From assembly GCA_905221615.1 (NCBI GenBank), contig CAJNDT010004635.1, forward strand, positions 457,769 through 521,768: a stretch of 64,000 nt of DNA, in the 5' to 3' direction. Shown piece by piece: positions 12,926-24,159 of this stretch. The notes under the pieces are model-generated. The model searched no databases. It had not been told where the DNA came from and was given only the letters and a program-made list of their open reading frames with translations. The position numbers were made by a program, and so were the translations under genes. The DNA comes from Symbiodinium sp. CCMP2592 (lineage: Eukaryota; Sar; Dinophyceae; Suessiales; Symbiodiniaceae). The first letter of the stretch is position 1. The number at the start of each line of letters is the position of its first letter.

Positions 12926-14440
12926 TCATTTTTTCATCATTTTGGTCATCATTGTTTCATCATTTCTGCCTTCGTTTGGTCCATGATTTCCTGGGAAGCC
13001 CATAGATTTCTAGGGGTTCTAGGGAATTCCTAGGAATCCTAAGCAAAATCCACCAAAACGAAGAACAAATTATGAAAAAATGAAGATTTCTGGTGGGGTT
13101 CTTGGCCCAGAGCCCCAGGGTGCAGTTTTTAGGAATGCTTCAAGGAATCTTCATTTTTCATCATTTTTTAAACATTTTTTCATAAGTTTTTTCTTCATTT
13201 TGGCCTTCGTTTGGTCCATCCCTTCCTAGGAAGCGCAGCGATTTCTAGGTATTCTAGGGAATTCCTAGGAATCCTAAGCAAAATCTACCAAACCGAAGAA
13301 AAAATTATAAACAAATGAAGATTTCTGGTGGGGTTCTTGGCCCAGAGCCCCAGGGTGCAGTTTTTAGGAATGCTTCAAGGAATCTTCATTTTTCCATCAT
13401 TTGTTCATCATTTTTTCTTCATTTTGGCCTTCGTTTGGTCCTACGCAAAATCCACCAAAACGAAGAAAAAATTATGAAAAAATGAAGATTTCTGGTGGGG
13501 TTCTTGGCCCAGAGCCCCAGGGTGCAGTTTTTAGGAATGCTTCAAGGAATCTTCATTTTTCCATCATTTGTTCATCATTTTTTCTTCATTTTGGCCTTCG
13601 TTTGGTCCTACGCAAAATCCACCAAAACGAAGAAAAAATTATGAAAAAATGAAGATTTCTGGTGGGGTTCTTGGCCCAGAGCCCCAGGGTGCAGTTTTTT
13701 AGGAATGCTTCAAGGAATCTTCATTTTTTCATCATTTTTTCTTCATTTTGGCCTTCGTTTGGTCCATCACTTCCTAGGAAGCGTAGAGATTTCTAGGGAT
13801 TCTAGGGAATTCCTAGGAATCCTAAGGAAAATCCACCAAAACGAAAAAAAATATGAAAAAATGAAGATTTCTGGTGAGGTTCTTGGCCCAGAGCCCCAGG
13901 GTGCAGTTTTTAGGAATGCTTCAAGGAATCTTCATTTTTCCATCATTTTTTCATCATCTTTTCATCATTTTTTCTTCATTTTGGCGTTCGTTTGGTCCAT
14001 CCCTTCCTAGGAAGCGCAGAGATTCCCAGGGATTCTAACGAATTCCTAGGAATCCTAAGCAAAATCCACAAAACGAAGAAAAAATGATGAACAAATTAAG
14101 ATTTCTGGTGGGGTTCTTGGCCCAGAGCCCCAGGGTGCAGTTTTTAGGAATGCTTCAAGGAATCTTCATTTTTTCATCATTTTGTCAACATTTTTTCATC
14201 ATTTTTTCTTCATTTTGGCCTTCGTTTCGTCCATCCCTTCCTAGGAAGCGTAGAGATTTCTAGGGATTCTAAGGAATTCCTAGGAATCCTAAGCAAAATC
14301 CACCAAAACGAAGAAAAAATGATGAACAAATTAAGATTTCTGGTGGGGTTCTCATTTTCCATCATTTTTTCATAATTTCTTCTTCATTTTGGCCTTCGTT
14401 TGGTCCATCCTTTCCTAGGAAGCGCAGAGATTTTTAGAGA
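12926..14440. repeat. Tandem repeat with 167-235 bp units
   Basis: The word GATTTCTGGTGGGGTTCTTG begins at about 13,085, 13,320, 13,487, 13,654, 13,866, 14,100 and 14,335, giving spacings of 235, 167, 167, 212, 234 and 235 bp. Long units contain a segment around TTCCTAGGAAGCG and TAGGGAATTCCTAGGAATCC that the two 167-bp units lack. Each unit also carries AT-rich words that complement each other (TTTTTTCTTCATTTTGG against CCAAAACGAAGAAAAAA), so a unit can fold back. Frames across it give low-complexity peptides. I infer a satellite-like array. Confidence 0.85.
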
Positions 14441-14934
14441 GAAAAAACGAAGGCTGCCGCCAAAAATTATGAAACCAACGAAGAAACAAACGAAGAATAA
14501 ATGATGACCGAAATGAAGAAAAAATGAAGAATTAATGAATCAAGGAAACCCAGTATGTAGCCGGGCAAGAATCTCATAAATGTACTACTTCTAACCATTG
14601 ACCTGATTGATTATCGAGCCCTCCTTTGTCATCCTAAACCCTGAAACCCTAAACCCGAAACTCGGGGCTGAAACACTGAGTGCTGAGGAAATCGGGGCTT
14701 GAAGCCACTACTGTAAGAGTGACAAAATCCCCGGCAGGTATGAGGAGTCAAAGAGCATTGAGCCAACACCAGTGGAGCCTCAATGATTCGAATGGGTGCT
14801 TTTTTGGAGGAGGAGTGTACTGCGCTAATTACGTATATGTAACTTTGATAAGGGGCCCTCATGATTGAGAGCTCTGCCATAGAGGGAAGTCTGGCACGCT
14901 GGCCAGACAAACTGCCCAAAGTCGGCGACCCCAC

Positions 14935-15115
14935 CAAACCCTCAACCCTTAGCCCTAAACCCTAAACCCTTAACCCTAAACTCTAAACCCTAAACCCTCA
15001 ACCCTAAGCCCTAAACCCTAAACCCTTGACCCTAAACTCTAAACCCTACACCCTCAACCCTAAGCCCTAAACACTAAGCCCTAACCCTGAACCCTCAACC
15101 CTAAGCCCTAAGCTG
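14935..15115 (-). repeat. CCCTAAA-rich block
   Basis: Roughly 25 units of CCCTAAA, CCCTCAA, CCCTTAA and CCCTAAG follow each other with little spacing, in the opposite orientation to the block near 7.1 kb. Likely interstitial telomere-like sequence. Confidence 0.75.
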
Positions 15116-15196
15116 CCCAGGCCCAGGCACATGATCACAAAGACTGAAGCTGATGGGCGTCAGCTGGTGACCTGCTGGGTGGCTTATGGCGTCACA

Positions 15197-15300
15197 TGGG
15201 GGTTTCCGAAAATTAGGGGTACCATATTTTGGGGTTCTTATAACAAGGATCCTACTATTTGGGGTACTATATTAGGGTCCCCTATTTTCGGAAACCCCCA
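15197..15300. mobile_element. Foldback (MITE-like) hairpin C, copy 2
   Basis: TGGGGGTTTCCGAAAAT at the left and ATTTTCGGAAACCCCCA at the right are exact inverted complements; inner parts pair imperfectly (TTAGGGGTACC, TATTAGGGTCCCC). It is the best-preserved copy of the family also seen at 4,979-5,072. Confidence 0.75.
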
Positions 15301-16368
15301 CATCTTGGATGTGGGAGTACATATGGACCCTCTGGGTTAGGATTCTGATGTTCGGAGCCGGGGCGGGTTTGCGCGGCCTCGGGTTTGGGGTTTAGGGTCC
15401 GCAAGGTGCCTTTACAGCTCAGACACGCAGCCTCGGGGGTTTGCAGGCAACGAGAAATTGAGTTAGGCTTCATGTCCTTGTCAAGGCGAGGCACAAGACA
15501 CAACAAATACTCCGAACCCTGCAATCCTGAGCGTAGACCCCCTTAAGTAATGCCCTAGAGTCCCGGAGGAAACCAGACAAGACTGTACTCCTAGCCCATA
15601 CACTGGCCAGAAACCCAAGATACCTTCAAAGGGCTGCTGCAACGGCTGCAGTGGCAGCAAGAAAGCCGATGCCCATGTCAGCGCTAGCACACCCAAGCCT
15701 CGACAAAGGATGCTTCCGGCTCTTCAGATAAGGGTCGAATGCTTCGTGTTCGCGGTTCAAGGTTTAGGAGTTCGGAGGCAGCTTGACTCAAAATAGGTTT
15801 AAAGTTTAGGGCTTAGGGCCAGTGTAGGCTTGAGGATTCAAGGTTAAGGGGCAGGGTTACGGCTGCTTCTCTACACCTCCACCAAAAAAATAAGGATACA
15901 TCGCCGCAACATCCATTACAATAGGAGTCGGTAACCTCATACTTTGAACCCAGAACCCTGCCCCTGAAACCTTACCCAAATAAACAAAGGGGCCTAAAAT
16001 AATTTACCTAACTAACTTGGGGGTTCCTCATTATATTCATAGTATAATGCGCACCAAAGCCCTATTCTAAGTTTTAAGGCCCCTATATTCCCAAGACCCT
16101 CAACTGCGAATCCGACGTTCCGGAGTCTTGCCGCATCCATCTCTTTATGACTGCTACTGCTAGGATGTTTATGACTAGACTATTGCAGGCGCCTTTCTTG
16201 GCAGTAGAAGTATTTCGATGGTTATGATTGTTTTTTAAATACTATTTCTCAAGTCGACCGATGATGTCAGCTGTTGCTTGAGGTTTGGGGTTTTGATCTT
16301 CGGAACTCTCTTCGCAATCCCGGAACCCTAACCCCCAGAAAATCTGAAGTCGGATGCCAAAAACCCTC

Positions 16369-16476
16369 AATGTAGGAACCTGATTAAGAAACCTTGGGCA
16401 TTTATTAGGGTTCCTTATATGAACCCTACTATTTTGGGGGTATAGGCCCAGGGTTTCTTAACCAGGTTCCTACATT
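16369..16476. mobile_element. Foldback (MITE-like) hairpin E, copy 2
   Basis: AATGTAGGAACCTGATTAAG and its inverted partner CTTAACCAGGTTCCTACATT frame the element, with AAACCTTGGGC / GCCCAGGGTTT inside. It shares both arms with 5,511-5,660 but is about 40 bp shorter because the central direct repeat is missing. Confidence 0.75.
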
Positions 16477-18115
16477 ACCCTCAACCCGAAGATGACCCTA
16501 GGACCAAATTGATCCAAACCTAGATCCTGAACCCTAAACCCTAACCCCCGAAGTGCACTTGCTGGTTTAAATGTGAAGTCCCAGGCACATGCCGGAAAAC
16601 CACAGCAGAATCCGACGGGTTGCTTTCGCGTCACCTGCTTTCGAGGGACTCCTCATGAGGGATCCTGGGTTTAGGGCTTGAGGATTTCCCCCTTGCAAGG
16701 CCAAACGTTTTCAAAGTATGTAGGGGCTTCGGGTTTGGGGTTTAGGGACGACGCTGTTCTAGGGTGTGCATTGGGCTTAGGGTGTAGACTCAGCTTGGAC
16801 TCTTTGGCTCGGCTCGGATATTGCAAGGCTTGGTAAATGCACACAGCTTCTGGCTATTACGGCTGGAAGTGGAGCAATCAGGGTATAACTTGGGGCTGAG
16901 TGTTTAGGGTGAAACCCCAATTCGAACCTGCTTCCTAAGTCGCCTGATCACCCAAGGATTTTGTGCGTGATGTAGTCGCTTATTGACTGCAAAGAGGCGG
17001 TAAGAGTACCAGACCCCAAACACCCTTATCCTATCCACGTCGGCTTGCCAAAACCTGGGACAGCTCGGAACAAGTGTGCTTGAGCTGACAAACATTCCCC
17101 GCCAATGGCTGCAAACATCATCAGGCACCTGAAGTGCCCAAGCCCGCTTACTTACTGGTTTGCTCACCGACCTCCGACCTGCTGATTCTCTGACTGATGA
17201 AATCTTGGCTTATCTACTTGCATGCTTACCGACCTATGCGCTTGTTGAGTGACCCTGTCTGGTTCTGGGCAAGTGACAAGGCCCGCCCAGCCGAAGGCAA
17301 TGCAATGCAGCAAAGGGGTTCCCAAGCAAAGGACCGCGAAGGACAGTTGCCCGAGCCTTGCTTCTTCCCGGCTTTCGGTGAGGGTTTCTGGGTTGTTTCA
17401 GGTGCGTCGGTTTTCGCGGTTTAGGGTTTAGGAAGTGTTTCAGGGCTTGGGTCCTCAGGATTTGCATCCGTCTTCTTCTGTTGCGGCACCAACAACAATG
17501 GCAGGGCGGTATCTCACACAGCCTTGTGTGACCAGCATGTGCTGGTGCAAACAACAGGAAATAAATGTTCATTGTCATCGTTGCAAAATCAATCAAAGCT
17601 GCCAATGCTAGGACATCAAAACACACGAGTTACCCTTGGCTCTGAACCTCGGAGCTAAACCCTAAACACTAAACCTTAAATCCTCATAAACCCCAAAACC
17701 GAAGCTCAGGGCTGCTGTTGCAGCATTCCTATCCGCTTCGAAGGGCACATGTCAGCTCCCGGAGCGAGATATTGAAACGCCGGGCTCAGGGATGTTATCT
17801 CAGGGTTTAGGGCTTAGGCCTTGTGGCTGAGGGTTTATGGTTTAGGCTTTAGGGCTGAGGGTTTAGGGGTTAGGGCCCCAGTAGAAGTATACTGTTATAT
17901 ACACCAAAACCCTATTCTGACTATTGAAATTTGTTGAGTTAAGTGTTTTTTCAGGCCCTTATGATACACCCACCTCTTCGACCCAAGCCTAAAGTTTCCA
18001 AATCTGCTACTGGAATGTTTAGACCTGCAGTTTCAGACAGCCTGAAACCTTAACCCTCAAAACTTAAACCCTGGACAATAAACTGAACCTGTTCCCCAAT
18101 GCCATGCCACTTACC

Positions 18116-18195
18116 TTTGGTTAGTAGGGAATGGAGGATTGGGGTACAATTTTGTCTTCTATTTCTGCCATTCTTCCATTCCCTACGAACCAAAT
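18116..18195. mobile_element. Short foldback element
   Basis: TTTGGTTAGTAGGGAATGGA pairs with TCCATTCCCTACGAACCAAA, one unpaired position, around a spacer of about 40 bp. Confidence 0.6.
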
Positions 18196-18210
18196 AGAAG
18201 CCCAAGGAGA

Positions 18211-18317
18211 TACTGCTGATGGACAAAATCCTGCATGACCCATTATAATGGATTCATACCATAGTTCCCATAGTTTAGAGCCCTTAGGGTCATGCAGGAT
18301 TTTGTCCATCAACAGTA
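18211..18317. mobile_element. Foldback (MITE-like) hairpin B, copy 2
   Basis: TACTGCTGATGGACAAAATC and GATTTTGTCCATCAACAGTA form long inverted ends, continued by CTGCATGACCC and GGGTCATGCAG. Compare the hairpin at 3,288-3,388. Confidence 0.75.
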
Positions 18318-18410
18318 TCAAACCCGGGCCTGCCCTTCTCAAGCTCCACCCCCCAACTTTCTGAACATGACATTTTCGAACCTTCCGGGCTGAATACTAA
18401 ACCTCAACCT

Positions 18411-18519
18411 TGGGTACTGCCCCCATACAGTAACAGTCTATAATAGGGCTACTATTAGGGGCCCTATATATCTATATTATGAACAATATCCAACTGTTAC
18501 TGAGATTGGGCAGTACCCA
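18411..18519. mobile_element. Foldback (MITE-like) hairpin F
   Basis: TGGGTACTGCCC at the left is the exact inverted partner of GGGCAGTACCCA at the right; ACAGTAACAG and CTGTTACTG pair further in. No coding content. Confidence 0.7.
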
Positions 18520-18602
18520 ACCTCAACCCACAACCCTCAAAAAACTAGAAGACAATTGGCCCGAAAGCATCATCAGCGAAGAGTGTGGGGCTATGTGATA
18601 GA

Positions 18603-18835
18603 TCCAGTGTATAGGATCGTAAAGTCACAGAATCAAGAGTCATAGAGTCCATGAGTCATGAGTCATAAAGTCATAGAGTTGCAGTGACATAGCGTCATAG
18701 AGTCGTAGTGAGATAGAGTCAGTGTATAGGATCGTAAAGTCACAGAATCAAGAGTCATAGAGTCCATGGGTCATGAGTCATAAAGTCATAGAGTTGTAGT
18801 GAGATAGAGTCACGGAGTCGTGGAGTCATCTTTGT
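18603..18835. repeat. GAGTCATA minisatellite
   Basis: Words of the type GAGTCATAGAGTC, GTCATAGAGTTG and GTGAGATAGAGTC repeat, and a segment of about 90 bp starting GTGTATAGGATCGTAAAGTC occurs twice (near 18,608 and 18,721). A similar vocabulary recurs at 53.15-53.6 kb. Confidence 0.8.
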
Positions 18836-18990
18836 ACCATACACTTGACTCGATGTAGTTCACTCTATGCCCTGTGTGTGGGAACGCTTAATCAAGATCC
18901 GCCTAGCGTGAGGGCTCAGAGCCTGACTCAACAGGTCAAGTGGCAACTTGTCAGAGGGATTGGCAAATGCATAATATATGGATACTATAC

Positions 18991-18991
<1 letters not shown>

Positions 18992-19036
<45 letters not shown>
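18992..19036. repeat. (TA)n microsatellite
   Basis: About 45 bp of uninterrupted TA. Confidence 0.95.
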
Positions 19037-19038
<2 letters not shown>

Positions 19039-19386
19039 AAATGTGCCTGGCCAAGAACTGGCCACTCGTCCTTGGCATTCCTGCCTCTCAAGTTATGAAG
19101 GGTGGAACGCCTCACATCGTCCTCACTGTACCAGCGGAAACACCAGCTGCGGAAAATGGCGTTATTGCAAGAAGCTTCACTGACTTCACAATAATTAATA
19201 GAGCTGCGAATGAGGACAGAGTCACAGGTGACTGACTGGTCTCTGATCAGCCATGGCACATCTTAAAATCTTCCTGAAGACTTGGCTTTTTTTACACACA
19301 CGCACATTCTTCTCGTGGCGGGTCGTTGCTTGCTTGCTCTTTCGCAAGACAGCGTCGAAGCAAGCAAGCAACGTCCCAAAGACCGG

Positions 19387-20158
19387 CATCGGAGAGGCGG
19401 CCTGAGGAGGTGCCGGGAGAGGTCATCCCAGGGATTACGGTGGTCCGGAGCCTCGTGAAAATGGCTGATTGTAGTTGCAAAGGTTCGTCGGGAGCCCCGA
19501 GCCTCCATAGCACGCATTATACCAAGCCAGGGTATAGGGGTATAGTATCATGGAAGAAGAAACATAGCGGCAGCTGACAAACATCCCCAAACGGAAGCCG
19601 CAACACTGGTCTCTGAAAGGAGTCGGGAATTAGGGTTTCGCTCTTCATCTCAAACCACAACAGGCCAGCGTATGTTACTTAGCCGATTCAACAGACTCCA
19701 GGGGAACGCCAGGGGCTTATGGGTCCTTAGGCCTAGTAGTAGGACTAATGCAGGGATCATGGTGGTCCAGAGCCTCCTCCAGAAAGATTGATTCTAGCTG
19801 CAGACATTCATCGAGAGCCCCAGGCTTCGGTGACACCCTGTGTATCAACCCAAGGTATACTATCTCAGAAGAAGAAACCCGGCGGCATCTGGCAAACATT
19901 CCCAAGCGGCAGTCACAACACGGGTCTCTCAAAGGATGATTGGGGATTTAAGATCTATCCTATACCACAAACGGGTCCACCTCGCTGAGCTGCTGCGCGA
20001 TCCGTGGCGCCGGGATTCCAGCAGCGAAAGGCAGTGCAGTCATTAGGGATTTGGAAAGACACCGTTCCGAAGTGAAACACCTTACTTCACCAGGAAACCC
20101 GCCAGATGCCGCAAAGTATTTAACGTGCCACGCAATCGAGGAGCTCCTGCGTCTCGAT
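19387..20158. repeat. Duplicated block, copy 1
   Basis: About 770 bp that recur at 20,663-21,428 with an offset of about 1,268 bp and high identity. Inside each copy two diverged halves of about 300 bp (one with GGTCCGGAGCCTCGTG, one with GGTCCAGAGCCTCCTCC) resemble each other, so an older duplication is nested in the younger one. No frame shows a recognisable protein. Confidence 0.75.
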
Positions 20159-20662
20159 GAGCCTTTGTCTGCTCACAGGACGTCGCGGCCAGGAGGAGAA
20201 CACCGAGGCATTGGGAATCACTACGCTTCCGCCGCACCAATGTACCAATGCGAGCACTTGAAGTTGCCGTTGACGGTTCGCCCATCATAGTTCTCGCTCG
20301 GCAGCCTTCGATTGTCAATCGGCCTGAGACGCCCACGGTACCTCACAACTTCATGGTGCACTCCTGCTCCGTTGACGGATCCATGTGCTTCATAAATGCA
20401 CGCTTCGTGCAATGCGTTGTCTCTTTAGCACACAACACACACACACACACATACACACATACAACTGGTTCGTGGGAGTTCGCAAGATCAAGTGAGACCA
20501 CAGAAGCCTTCGATTTGACTTCGATCTATGCAGAACAACAGACCTTACACTGCATCACGAAGCATTTCGGAGTCGGGTTGGGGGTGGAGAGCCAGCGCGG
20601 GAGGAACCTGGACCTAGACCGGATTACTCTTCCCAGGCGACCCTCCCCGGCCTTCGTCGTCA

Positions 20663-21428
20663 GCATCGGAGAGGTGGCCTGGTGAGGTGCTGGGAGAGGT
20701 CATACACGAGTTACGGCGGTCCGGAGCCTTGTGAAAATGGCTGGTTGTAGTTGCAAAGGTTCATCGGGAGCCCCGAGCCTCCATAGCACGCACTGTACCA
20801 ACCCAGGGTATAGTATCATGGAAGAAGAAACATAGCGGCAGCTGACAAACATCCCCAAACGGAAGTCGCAACACTGGTCTCTGAAAGGAGTCGGGAATTA
20901 GGGTTTCGCTCTTCATCTCAAACCACAACAGGCCAGCGTATGTTACTTAGCCGATTCAACAGACTCCAGGGGAACGCCAGGGGCTTATGGGTCCTTAGGC
21001 CTAGTAGTAGGACTAATGCAGGGATCATGGTGGTCCAGAGCCTCCTCCAGAAAGATTGATTCTAGCTGCAGACATTCATCGAGAGCCCCAGGCTTCGGTG
21101 ACACCCTGTGTATCAACCCAAGGTATACTATCTCAGAAGAAGAAACCCGGCGGCATCTGGCAAACATTCCCAAGCGGCAGTCACAACACGGGTCTCTCAA
21201 AGGATGATTGGGGATTTAAGATCTATCCTATACCACAAACGGGTCCACCTCGCTGAGCTGCTGCGCGATCCGTGGCGCCGGGATTCCAGCAGCGAAAGGC
21301 AGTGCAGTCATTAGGGATTTGGTAAAAACACCGTTCCGAAGTGAAACACCCTACTTCACTAGGAAACCCGCCAGATGCCGCAAAGTATTTAACGCGCCAA
21401 GCAATCGAGGAGCTCCCGCGTCTCGACG
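20663..21428. repeat. Duplicated block, copy 2
   Basis: Second copy of the block at 19,387-20,158. The 505 bp between the copies (20,159-20,662) include a short (CA)n run near 20,434-20,460 and nothing I can identify. Confidence 0.75.
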
Positions 21429-22260
21429 GTGGCCAATCCCTGTGGAGACTTGCAGACGGTGCCACCCCTTGTGCTAGCGGCGCTCCACAGGAACCATCAT
21501 CCGCGCCATCGCGGCTGTCATCATGCTGATACCACCAGAGCAGGTCCAAGCCTCCAAGCGGCCACATTCTGTGGCGAGGCAGCCAAGATGACTGCAGGGC
21601 AGAACGTCAAGAGCCAGCTTCTCGTTTGGCCAGCACGACGGACTCGCGGGTTGGACAAGCCGCGCATTTGGAGTAGTGCTGCCTAGGCGAACACAACGGA
21701 CTCGCAGGTTGCTTGCACAGGCCGCAGGCACCGTCCCGCCAAGACAAGCCGCGCATTTGGAGTGGTGCTGGCTAAGCTCGTCTGAAGGGTTGCAAAGTGT
21801 GCCATCTCAATGGCGACTTCTCAAGAGGAAGAACGGATCATTCAAGAATCCAAACAGTAGCAGTGGGCAACGAAGCTAAACCGGGACACCGGGTTGAGCA
21901 GAACCCCGAAGACCTTTCGGCCACACAACGGAAATTCTGAACTTGAACCAACCAAGCCCAGCAGTCCGCAGTGGGAAACTCAGGAAATGAAGAGGTTTCT
22001 GTTAGACCGACCTTCCCAGCCTCGACGAATCCAAAGCGACCGGGCAGTGCAGGCAACCTCAGGAGCAGGGTTGCCCCGCCCAAGCAGCCGCACTTTCGCA
22101 AGACAGCGTCATTCTGCCACGAGCAGAAGAAACAACAAACAAGCGATTTTCTTCTCGTGGCGGCGTCGTTGTTGCTTGCTTGCTCTTTCGCAAGACAGCG
22201 TCGAAGCAAGCAAGCAACGGTGGAAGCTAGCCAGAGCAAAGAATTCACAGCCCGCACGGC
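21429..22260. other. Intergenic sequence downstream of the RCC1-like gene
   Basis: No supportable gene. It contains two copies of the 20-bp core (22,095 and 22,187; the latter with 14-bp perfect arms of CTTGCTTGCT type) and a weak match to the AATCCCTGTG...GGGTTGC satellite word near 21,435 and 21,785. Confidence 0.5.
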
Positions 22261-23568
22261 TCACCGTGGAGTCAAGGGCCGCGCCACCCAGTCGCCCCAG
22301 CTCACGACTTGGTCGTTGTCAAGAACGGCAGCAAAACCAAGAGCGGAGGCTGCGATACCCCGCACATTCTTGAGCTGATCTCGCACGGCACTGCTGTCGC
22401 CACCGCGCTCTGGGAAGCCCCATGATACAACCGTGCCGTCGGCCTTAATGGCAGCGAAAGCATTGAAGTTGCTTGCGATCTGCTCCACATCTGTCAACTG
22501 ATGTTGCACTTTGCTGCTGTTGCCACCATGAAGGCCACAGCCCCAGGTTACGACGGAGCCATCGCGTAGAAGCGCTGCAAAGGCTCCGCGGTTACTTTGG
22601 ATTTCTCTAACGTCCTTCAGCCGTTTCTGCACTTCACTGCTGTCCGCACCAGAATATCGAGCCCCACCCCATGTAACCACGGAACCATCTGTGCGGATCG
22701 CTGCAAACGCATGCGTCGTCGATTGGATGGCCGATACATTGCACAACTGTTCCTGCACCGCGCTAGAGTCGCCTCCGCTGAAGTCTTCACCCCATGTAAA
22801 AACGGATCCGTCGGTCAGAATGGCTGCAAAAGCCCTCGATGAGGATTGGATGGCGGTGACGTTTTGCACAGGCACAGAACTGCATTTGCCCCAAGTAACG
22901 ACAGATCCATCGTCGAGCAGCGCCGCAAAGGCTTCTAGTGACGCTTGAATCTGCCGCACGCCTTTGAGTTGCTTCTGCACTCCACTGGAGTCGCCTCCGT
23001 GTACACATCTTCCCCACGTCACGACAGAGCCATCTGTGCATGTTGCCGCAAAAGCATCGCCGGTGGTCTGGATGGCCTGCACGTTCATTAAAAACTCCTG
23101 CACTCTCAGGCTGTCCCCACCGCCAGTTCGGGAGCCCCAGGTAACAACAGAACCATCGGCCTTGATAGCAGCAAAAGAAGATCGACCCGCTTGAATCTGC
23201 CGCACGTTCTTCAGCTGATTTTGCATAGCGGGCTCGATGCCGCCTCCGTAGTCTTGCGCGCCCCATGTAACAACGGATCCATCATCAAGAATCGCCGCAA
23301 AGGCGGCCCCTTCCTGAGACGATGCAACGGCCTGCACGTTTTTCAAACGGTCCTGAACAGATTTGCTGTCACCACCAGTCATAGCATTCCCATAGGACGC
23401 GACCGAACCATCGCGGCGGAGCAACGCACAAGAGAACGCGCTCGAGCTCAAAGCCGCTTCGAGGAAGAGGTAGAGATTGCCCGAATCAAGGCGACCCCTA
23501 CCTCTTGCTCGCGCCTCCTCCAATGAAACCTGTTCTCCACTCAGGAGATGTACAGTGACACGTTTCAT
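22261..23568 (-). CDS. RCC1-like beta-propeller protein
   Basis: A single uninterrupted frame of 435 residues. After about 30 residues that begin MKRVTVHLLSGEQVSLEE (possibly the start of a ubiquitin-like strand, uncertain) it consists of about ten repeats of 36-40 residues, each with a DGSVVTWG core followed by GGDSS-V---L-NV--I and FAAI. This is the pattern of RCC1/HERC-type repeats, which form a seven-bladed propeller; ten units is more than one propeller needs. The dinoflagellate versions I recall have this same DGSVVTWG consensus. No catalytic HECT or GEF signature is visible, so the partner is unknown; protein binding is the family's usual role. The upstream frame starts at the first ATG. 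It is intron-free, unlike the Helitron gene on the same strand. A palindromic 20-bp core lies about 55 bp beyond the stop. Confidence 0.88.
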   Translation of the reverse strand: MKRVTVHLLSGEQVSLEEARARGRGRLDSGNLYLFLEAALSSSAFSCALLRRDGSVASYGNAMTGGDSKSVQDRLKNVQAVASSQEGAAFAAILDDGSVVTWGAQDYGGGIEPAMQNQLKNVRQIQAGRSSFAAIKADGSVVTWGSRTGGGDSLRVQEFLMNVQAIQTTGDAFAATCTDGSVVTWGRCVHGGDSSGVQKQLKGVRQIQASLEAFAALLDDGSVVTWGKCSSVPVQNVTAIQSSSRAFAAILTDGSVFTWGEDFSGGDSSAVQEQLCNVSAIQSTTHAFAAIRTDGSVVTWGGARYSGADSSEVQKRLKDVREIQSNRGAFAALLRDGSVVTWGCGLHGGNSSKVQHQLTDVEQIASNFNAFAAIKADGTVVSWGFPERGGDSSAVRDQLKNVRGIAASALGFAAVLDNDQVVSWGDWVARPLTPR

Positions 23569-23867
23569 GCCGGTCGCGAGCTACAGCAAGCTATCAGATG
23601 GATGCTTAGAACAAGCATAACATTGAGTCAGTATGTAGACAAAAGCCATAGTTGGAAGCAAACCAAGTTCCATAATCCTGGCAAGATGGCATCCAACCAT
23701 TTAAGCAGGCATGACATCGTTCTCAGGAAACACTAACATCATAGAAACCATGCCATGTTCATTCTGTTGTGCTCAGCCGAACTTTCGCAAGACAGCGTCG
23801 ATTCGGCTTCAGCACAGGGTGAGCAACTTCGCCCACTCGCAAAGAGCAAGCTTGAGAAAAAGCCAAA

Positions 23868-24040
23868 TGCTGCAACAAGTCTTTCATCTGCCGATCGGAG
23901 TTTGTCACCCATTCAATCGCGGGCGTTCTTTCTTGGAGAGCGGCAGTGCACATCGAAGTTAGGAGGCCGGCGTAGCACTGCGTGCACCGCACACAGCCAG
24001 CGTTCGCCGCGCACAGAAACTTGTACTCCAGACGATTGCT
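23868..24040 (-). pseudogene. Fragment of a CxxC repeat-family gene
   Basis: The minus strand reads LEYKFLCAANAGCVRCTQCY followed by a stretch that matches the protein at 30,149-30,427 (LEYKFLYAASAGCVQCMQYY), and later WVTNSDRQMKDLLQHL against WAKDPDQQTEDFLRRL. Between the two matches the frame is shifted by one base: this copy has GAAGTTAGGAGG where the other has GAAGTTAGGGAGG. No upstream exon with a start is visible. I take it as a broken copy of a dinoflagellate family in which short GC-x-x-C units alternate with acidic helices. A core copy lies at 23,784, about 65 bp beyond the matching region. Confidence 0.55.
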
Positions 24041-24159
24041 TGCCACGACGGACCTGGGCAGCCAAACCAATGCCCAGACAAGTGAAGCATCCAAATCCGG
24101 CAGCCTAGGGAAACCGCATGCAATCTGCTTTCCAATGCAATTCCACTGCGGGTTAAGGT

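Larger units (their letters stand above)
1..18600. other. Gene-free region with telomere-like relics and foldback repeats
   Basis: No open frame here has the look of a protein: the short frames are rich in residues forced by CCCTAAA, TA or GACA repeats and show no motif. Short runs of TTTAGGG or CCCTAAA and one-base variants recur at roughly 420-470, 600-640, 1970-2000, 2230-2270, 4795-4825, 5278-5308, 7030-7145, 7965-8010, 12000-12235 and 14935-15115, in both orientations. TTTAGGG is the telomere unit of dinoflagellates and plants, so these are best read as interstitial, mutated telomere-like sequence. Between them lie foldback elements and simple repeats listed separately. I see nothing else supportable in the remaining stretches. 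Confidence 0.7.

Noticed and set aside
1-18600. Numerous short open frames on both strands
   Set aside because: They are translations of TTTAGGG-like, TA, GACA or ATGT repeats or chance frames; none has a motif, codon pattern or supporting neighbour.
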